From Candidatus Pacearchaeota archaeon (lineage in GTDB: Archaea > Nanobdellota > Nanobdellia > Pacearchaeales > GW2011-AR1): a stretch of DNA of 15,276 nucleotides. A program made the translations under genes and the position numbers. How positions within the stretch are numbered: the first letter of the stretch is position 1; each line of letters opens with the position of its first letter. The stretch spans positions 1 through 15,276 of the forward strand of contig WJLK01000043.1 in NCBI GenBank assembly GCA_014728565.1. Direction: 5' to 3'. The notes beneath the pieces were generated by a model. It ran no database searches. It was given only the letters and a program-made list of their open reading frames with translations, and was not told where the DNA came from. This document shows, one piece after another, positions 12,490 to 15,276 of the stretch.

Positions 12490-13221
12490 TCACTCACCTA
12501 AATAAGCTTCTAGAACTTTCTTATTGTTTTTAATCTGTTTTGTAGTTCCCTCTGCAATAACTTTCCCTTCATCCATAACAATAACTTTATCTGCTATTTT
12601 CAGTGTAAACTGCATATCATGCTCAATAAGAAGAATAGTCTCACCTTGTTTTTTTAGTTTCAGTAATAAATCAGCAATATCTTTTCTTAATTTAGGATTA
12701 ACACCTGCAACAGGTTCATCTAACATAAGGATTTTATGAGGATTAATAACAGCTCTTGCAATTTCTGAAAGTCTTTTTTGTCCAAAACTAAGGTCTCTTG
12801 CAAGTTTGTTCTGAAAATGAACTCCAATTATTTCAGAGATATCTTTAACAGTTTTTCTATCCTCTTTCTGAAATTTATAACTAATTAAATTATTCCAGAA
12901 CTCCATATCTTTATTATTCAATGCAAGCAATAAATTTTCTCTTACAGTAAGATTATCAAATAATCTTGACTGCTGGAAGAGCCTTGAGATTCCCAGATTA
13001 GATATTTTGTAAACAGGCATATTTGTTATCTCCTCTCTATCCAGCAGAATTCTTCCAGAATCAGCTTTTAATATCCCACTTATAAGATTAAATATTGTTG
13101 TTTTTCCACTTCCATTTGGACCTATAAGAGCAGTTATTTTATTTTCAGGAATTTCAAAACCACACCCATCAACTGCCTTTACTCCTCCAAAGTATTTTTT
13201 TAAATTAGTTATTTTTAGCAT
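12490..13221 (-). CDS. livG: LivG-type branched-chain amino acid ABC transporter ATPase
   Basis: A protein of 243 residues, normal for LivG. Walker A is GPNGSGKT (34-41), followed by the Q-loop at LFQQSRLF (81-88). The ABC signature LSFGQ (144-148) is the LivG/LptB-like form of LSGGQ, and LSEIARAV follows it. Walker B is ILMLDEP (164-170) with E169 as catalytic base; the switch histidine is H201 (IEHDM). The LivG-specific insertion (NKDMEFWNNLISYKFQKED) is present. It powers uptake through LivH/LivM with LivF, none of which are in the window. The SBPs of the array are of the type that feeds such a transporter, so this ATPase is the plausible link. A weak TATA-like stretch (about 13242-13250, minus strand) suggests its own promoter. 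Confidence 0.92.
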   Translation of the reverse strand: MLKITNLKKYFGGVKAVDGCGFEIPENKITALIGPNGSGKTTIFNLISGILKADSGRILLDREEITNMPVYKISNLGISRLFQQSRLFDNLTVRENLLLALNNKDMEFWNNLISYKFQKEDRKTVKDISEIIGVHFQNKLARDLSFGQKRLSEIARAVINPHKILMLDEPVAGVNPKLRKDIADLLLKLKKQGETILLIEHDMQFTLKIADKVIVMDEGKVIAEGTTKQIKNNKKVLEAYLGE

Positions 13222-13269
13222 TTTATAGGAATAGACAAGTATTAATAAAACTTATCACCAATCCTGTTA

Positions 13270-13734
13270 TCATTTCTTATTCTTTATTTTATCAAATAAT
13301 TTCTTGATTCTCTGGGAATTCAAAATTTTTTCTAAGACTTTTAAAAAATTTTCACTTTGTTCTAGAGGTATAGTTATGGAGTGTTCATGAACCCACTCCT
13401 TATCAACTTTTTTCTTTTTCTGGATTAATAAGTAAATTCCAAATTCACTCTCCAAAACATCAAACCAGAAAGTTTTGTTATTGTAATTTAGTCTTTCAAA
13501 ATCAAAATGATGAATCCTATGATTTGGAAAATAAACTTTTGTAACCCCAAACTGTTTCATATAAATCTCATTTTCTAAAATTAAAATTTGCAGATGCTTT
13601 TCAATAGCCTTTCTAGAAAAACTTGTTCCTTTAACAAGTTCAGACATAGTGAGACCTTTAGAATTTTTTTTCAAAAATTCTAAAATTCTGCTGTGTATTA
13701 TTTTTTCTTTTTTTGAAGCACGCATGATACTCAT
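13270..13734 (-). CDS. Winged-helix protein with a possible PC4-like C-terminal domain
   Basis: A protein of 154 residues. Residues 8-70 are a winged HTH: ILEFLKKNSKGLTMSELVKG, SFSRKAIEKHLQILILENEI, then a wing QFGVTKVYFP. Residues 88-140 (TFWFDVLESEFGIYLLIQKK, SITIPLEQSENFLKVLEKIL) have the beta-rich pattern followed by a helix seen in PC4/PUR-like nucleic-acid-binding domains; this is a weak, pattern-based call. It lies 48 nt upstream of livG on the same strand and may regulate it. Two candidate ATGs (13734 and 13725) both fit the TATA element at 13751-13762; I kept the longer. Confidence 0.7.
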   Translation of the reverse strand: MSIMRASKKEKIIHSRILEFLKKNSKGLTMSELVKGTSFSRKAIEKHLQILILENEIYMKQFGVTKVYFPNHRIHHFDFERLNYNNKTFWFDVLESEFGIYLLIQKKKKVDKEWVHEHSITIPLEQSENFLKVLEKILNSQRIKKLFDKIKNKK

Positions 13735-13750
13735 GATTAAGTACCGAAAA

Positions 13751-13762
13751 CTTTATATATTT
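13751..13762 (-). promoter_or_regulatory. TATA element of the winged-helix gene
   Basis: The minus strand reads AAATATATAAAG, centred 23-32 nt from the two possible ATGs (13734, 13725). Read on the plus strand, CTTTATATATTT could also drive the AbrB-like frame at 13815, since that message would begin near 13783. Confidence 0.45.
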
Positions 13763-13799
13763 ATGGTTATTATTATTGGTTACCACAATTGATAATCTT

Positions 13800-13807
13800 A
13801 AGGAGGT
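13800..13807 (+). promoter_or_regulatory. Perfect Shine-Dalgarno sequence without a start codon behind it
   Basis: AAGGAGGT is a full-strength ribosome-binding site, the only one I noticed in a window of largely leaderless genes. At the normal distance downstream there is no ATG, GTG or TTG; the in-frame codons after the TAA at 13812-13814 are TTC, AAA, ATC. Confidence 0.5.
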
Positions 13808-13814
13808 AAATTAA

Positions 13815-14018
13815 TTCAAAATCAAATTTCAAAACACAGGGTGGAAAAGCAGAATTACACAAAAAAGAGCTACCTTTAGTATTTCTATAAACAAACTGGT
13901 TGTAGTGGGATGTTGTTTAGAAAAAGGCCAGATATTGTATTGTTATCTAGCAGAAGATGAACATAAAAGGCCTATTATGATTACCTACCTTGATGGTAAG
14001 GAAAAAACAAAACCATAG
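13815..14018 (+). pseudogene. AbrB/SpoVT-like small protein frame lacking a normal start
   Basis: An open frame of 67 codons reads FKIKFQNTGWKSRITQKRAT, then FSISINKLVVVGCCLEKGQI, then LYCYLAEDEHKRPIMITYLD, then GKEKTKP. The order of a swapped-hairpin strand (SISINK), a short helix, L-E-K-G-Q, a strand, an acidic turn and a second strand matches AbrB/SpoVT-type DNA-binding folds, where IPK usually stands for INK. No canonical start codon occurs in frame before the domain; the first in-frame GTG falls in its middle. Either the start was lost by a small mutation, or ATC (13821) or another rare codon is used. The strong ribosome-binding site at 13800-13807 shows that translation was once efficient. 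It is the only gene-like content I see in 13735-14033. Confidence 0.5.
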
Positions 14019-14033
14019 CAATCTAATCAAATG

Positions 14034-14072
14034 TGTTATGTATAACCTGTATTATGTTATTTATAACATAAA
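14034..14072. promoter_or_regulatory. Double-dyad operator, copy 1 (before the 14104 operon)
   Basis: Two palindromic dyads: GTTAT-GT-ATAAC (14035-14046) and, after 7 nt, ATGTTAT-TT-ATAACAT (14054-14069). They lie directly upstream of the TATA-like element of the next gene. The same pair with the same spacing recurs at 15146-15184 (30 of 39 positions identical). Confidence 0.6.
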
Positions 14073-14082
14073 AATTTAAAAA
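14070..14082 (+). promoter_or_regulatory. TATA element of the 14104 operon
   Basis: The AT-rich stretch AAAAATTTAAAAA, centred about 27 nt before the ATG at 14104, fits a leaderless start and abuts the double-dyad operator. Confidence 0.4.
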
Positions 14083-14103
14083 TCAGAGAGTATTACCTAA
14101 AAC

Positions 14104-14517
14104 ATGACATCAGCAGAAGAGCACAAAAGGAATTTTGAACAGTTTATGGCAGACATTAATGAAAAAATAAGGGCAAATTTACTAGTAGAGAGGCAGAAGA
14201 TTGTAGCTTTTGATGCTTCTGAAGCATCTACAAATATCTTAGAATACTTTTTACATAAGAAGAATATAATTCCCTCAGGCTTCCGAGTGAATCATAATTA
14301 TTTTGTTTCTGAAAAAAGAGCAGAAAGATATCTGGATTTTGATTTTCCTAAAAAGAAGGAATTGATCATGCTGATGGTAAATCAGGAAGAATTAAGGAAT
14401 TTACTATGTTATGGAAAAGAAAAAGAAGAAGAAAAAGTAAAGGAAGCAATTGTTAATCTTAATAAAATTACTAAAATAATCAAAGGTGAATTAGAGGAAA
14501 AAAATGAAACAAAATGA
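14104..14517 (+). CDS. Unknown protein, partner of the following nucleotidyltransferase
   Basis: A protein of 137 residues. I cannot name the family. It is predicted mostly helical: a charged N-terminal helix (EEHKRNFEQFMADINEKIRA), a central segment RQKIVAFDASEASTNILEYF and LHKKNIIPSGFRVNHNYFVS, a third part with DFDFPKKKELIMLMVNQEEL, RNLLCYGKEK, and a long charged C-terminal helix. The A..A..IL..FLHKK helix and the RVNHNYF motif faintly recall HEPN proteins, but the R-x4-6-H spacing is not met. It overlaps the next gene by 14 nt, so both are made together. By position it is a candidate toxin or antitoxin of an MNT-type module. Confidence 0.65.
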   Translation: MTSAEEHKRNFEQFMADINEKIRANLLVERQKIVAFDASEASTNILEYFLHKKNIIPSGFRVNHNYFVSEKRAERYLDFDFPKKKELIMLMVNQEELRNLLCYGKEKEEEKVKEAIVNLNKITKIIKGELEEKNETK

Positions 14518-15142
14518 ATTGTTTTCTTATGCTTATGACTTTGTCTCTCAACTAGTAGAAAATAAACCTATACTCGACTCTATAAGAAGGATTATCCTTT
14601 TTGGTAGTGTTGCAAGAGGTGATTTTAGTCAAAAAAGTGATGTTGATTTATTTATTGACCTAAAAGATTCTGGAGAAGAGGAAAAAATTAAAGAGATTAT
14701 TAGAAAGGAGATTAATAAATTTGAGGGAAGATCTGAAAAAACTTGGTTTTTAAGAGGGATAAATCTTCCAATAAAAGTTGTTATAGGAGATATTGAGAAA
14801 GAAAAATGGAAGGATTTAAAAGAAGAAATTTTAGCATATGGAAAGATTATTTATGGAAAATTTCAAAAAACTCCAGAAAAATTAGAGCACAGAATATTGA
14901 TTATGTATGACCTAAAAAAACTCTCACAAAAAAGAAAAATGTCCCTGATAAGGGAGCTTTATGGTTATACAACCAAAAAATCTAATAAAAAATATATACA
15001 AAAAGGATTTATAGAAAAAATTGAAAGCAAAAAAATCAGTCCAAACACCCTTATAATCAGAGCAGAAGATTTGTTAAAATTAAAACAAATCTTTAAAAAA
15101 TATAGACTTAAATATCAGTTAGTAGATGTATGGATGAAGTAA
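14504..15142 (+). CDS. MNT-type nucleotidyltransferase domain protein
   Basis: A protein of 212 residues. The minimal nucleotidyltransferase motif is complete at its start: IILFGSVARGDFSQKSDVDL with G34-S35 and metal ligands D46 and D48. A helix and the strand NLPIKVVIGD follow, then LAYGKIIYGKF, a motif common in these proteins. The C-terminal 90 residues are basic (KLSQKRKMSLIRELYGYTTK, KGFIEKIESKKISPNTLIIR) and may bind nucleic acid or the partner. It resembles antitoxin-type MNT enzymes, but is longer than MntA and has no HTH, unlike the one at 11199. The operator dyad begins 3 nt after its stop codon. Confidence 0.8.
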   Translation: MKQNELFSYAYDFVSQLVENKPILDSIRRIILFGSVARGDFSQKSDVDLFIDLKDSGEEEKIKEIIRKEINKFEGRSEKTWFLRGINLPIKVVIGDIEKEKWKDLKEEILAYGKIIYGKFQKTPEKLEHRILIMYDLKKLSQKRKMSLIRELYGYTTKKSNKKYIQKGFIEKIESKKISPNTLIIRAEDLLKLKQIFKKYRLKYQLVDVWMK

Positions 15143-15145
15143 TTC

Positions 15146-15184
15146 TGTTACATATAACATAATTCATGTTATGAATAACATAAA
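15146..15184. promoter_or_regulatory. Double-dyad operator, copy 2 (after the 14504 gene)
   Basis: GTTAC-AT-ATAAC (15147-15158) and ATGTTAT-GA-ATAACAT (15166-15181), separated by the same 7 nt as in copy 1. It overlaps a TATA-like stretch (ATAAATTT, 15180-15187), so it probably controls a second transcript that starts near 15210 and leaves the window. Confidence 0.55.
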
Positions 15185-15211
15185 TTTGAAAGGCTTGGTT
15201 AGTAGAAAAGA

Positions 15212-15235
15212 ATGTTTTTGCGGGTGCAAAAACAT
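15212..15235 (+). other. Perfect 10-bp hairpin at the start of the next transcript
   Basis: ATGTTTTTGC (15212-15221), loop GGGT, GCAAAAACAT (15226-15235). It lies where the promoter under operator copy 2 would start transcription, so it may be the 5' hairpin of an RNA or leader. An ATG at 15212 opens only 10 codons. Nothing else is recognisable from 15236 to the window end. Confidence 0.45.
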
Positions 15236-15276
15236 ATGCCATGACTATTTAAGCAATTTAATTCTTGTTTTGATAA

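Noticed and set aside
15212..15244. 10-codon frame starting with the hairpin ATG
   Set aside because: Too short to support as a gene; the perfect hairpin explains the sequence better.

Overview
The window is AT-rich (about 30% GC by eye) and archaeal. TATA/BRE-type promoter elements sit 25-29 nt from most start codons, which is leaderless geometry, and Shine-Dalgarno sequences are nearly absent. TrmB and double-length Lrp/AsnC regulators, RelBE-like and MNT/HEPN toxin-antitoxin genes, and membrane-anchored substrate-binding proteins with a juxtamembrane TG motif complete the picture. A DPANN lineage (Woesearchaeota/Pacearchaeota-like) is my best guess. No rRNA or other phylogenetic marker is present to prove it.

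Layout. 1-303: minus-strand RelB-like antitoxin with a RelE-like toxin cut by the window edge. 370-11125: the core, five modules in alternating orientation. Each has a minus-strand N-terminally anchored substrate-binding protein (SBP, Peripla_BP_6/LivK-like) transcribed divergently from a plus-strand regulator: SBP1 (plus a small exported protein)/Lrp1, SBP2/Lrp2, SBP3/TrmB1, SBP4/TrmB2, SBP5/TrmB3. Within the array each regulator runs tail-to-tail into the next SBP, with overlapping stop codons or a 7-nt gap. 11126-12196: autoregulated-looking MNT nucleotidyltransferase/HEPN operon. 12193-12489: a C-terminal scrap of a sixth SBP gene, then a strong promoter driving a candidate 144-nt RNA of two related hairpins, then an inverted repeat. 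12490-13734: LivG-type ATPase and a winged-helix protein on the minus strand. 13735-14103: divergent promoters and an AbrB-like reading frame with a perfect ribosome-binding site but no start codon. 14104-15142: a two-gene operon (unknown protein plus MNT nucleotidyltransferase) flanked on both sides by the same double-dyad operator. 15143-15276: a second promoter and a hairpin running off the edge.

How it may work together (inference). The SBPs would capture different amino-acid-like or other small ligands outside the cell. They could feed one shared Liv-type ABC transporter, of which only the ATPase LivG is visible, or act as ligand presenters or sensors. Each SBP appears to have a private ligand-responsive regulator reading the shared divergent promoter region. 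The pocket motifs differ between the five SBPs, so ligand diversification is plausible. The array looks like a region expanded by duplication, with toxin-antitoxin modules and one eroded SBP at its borders.
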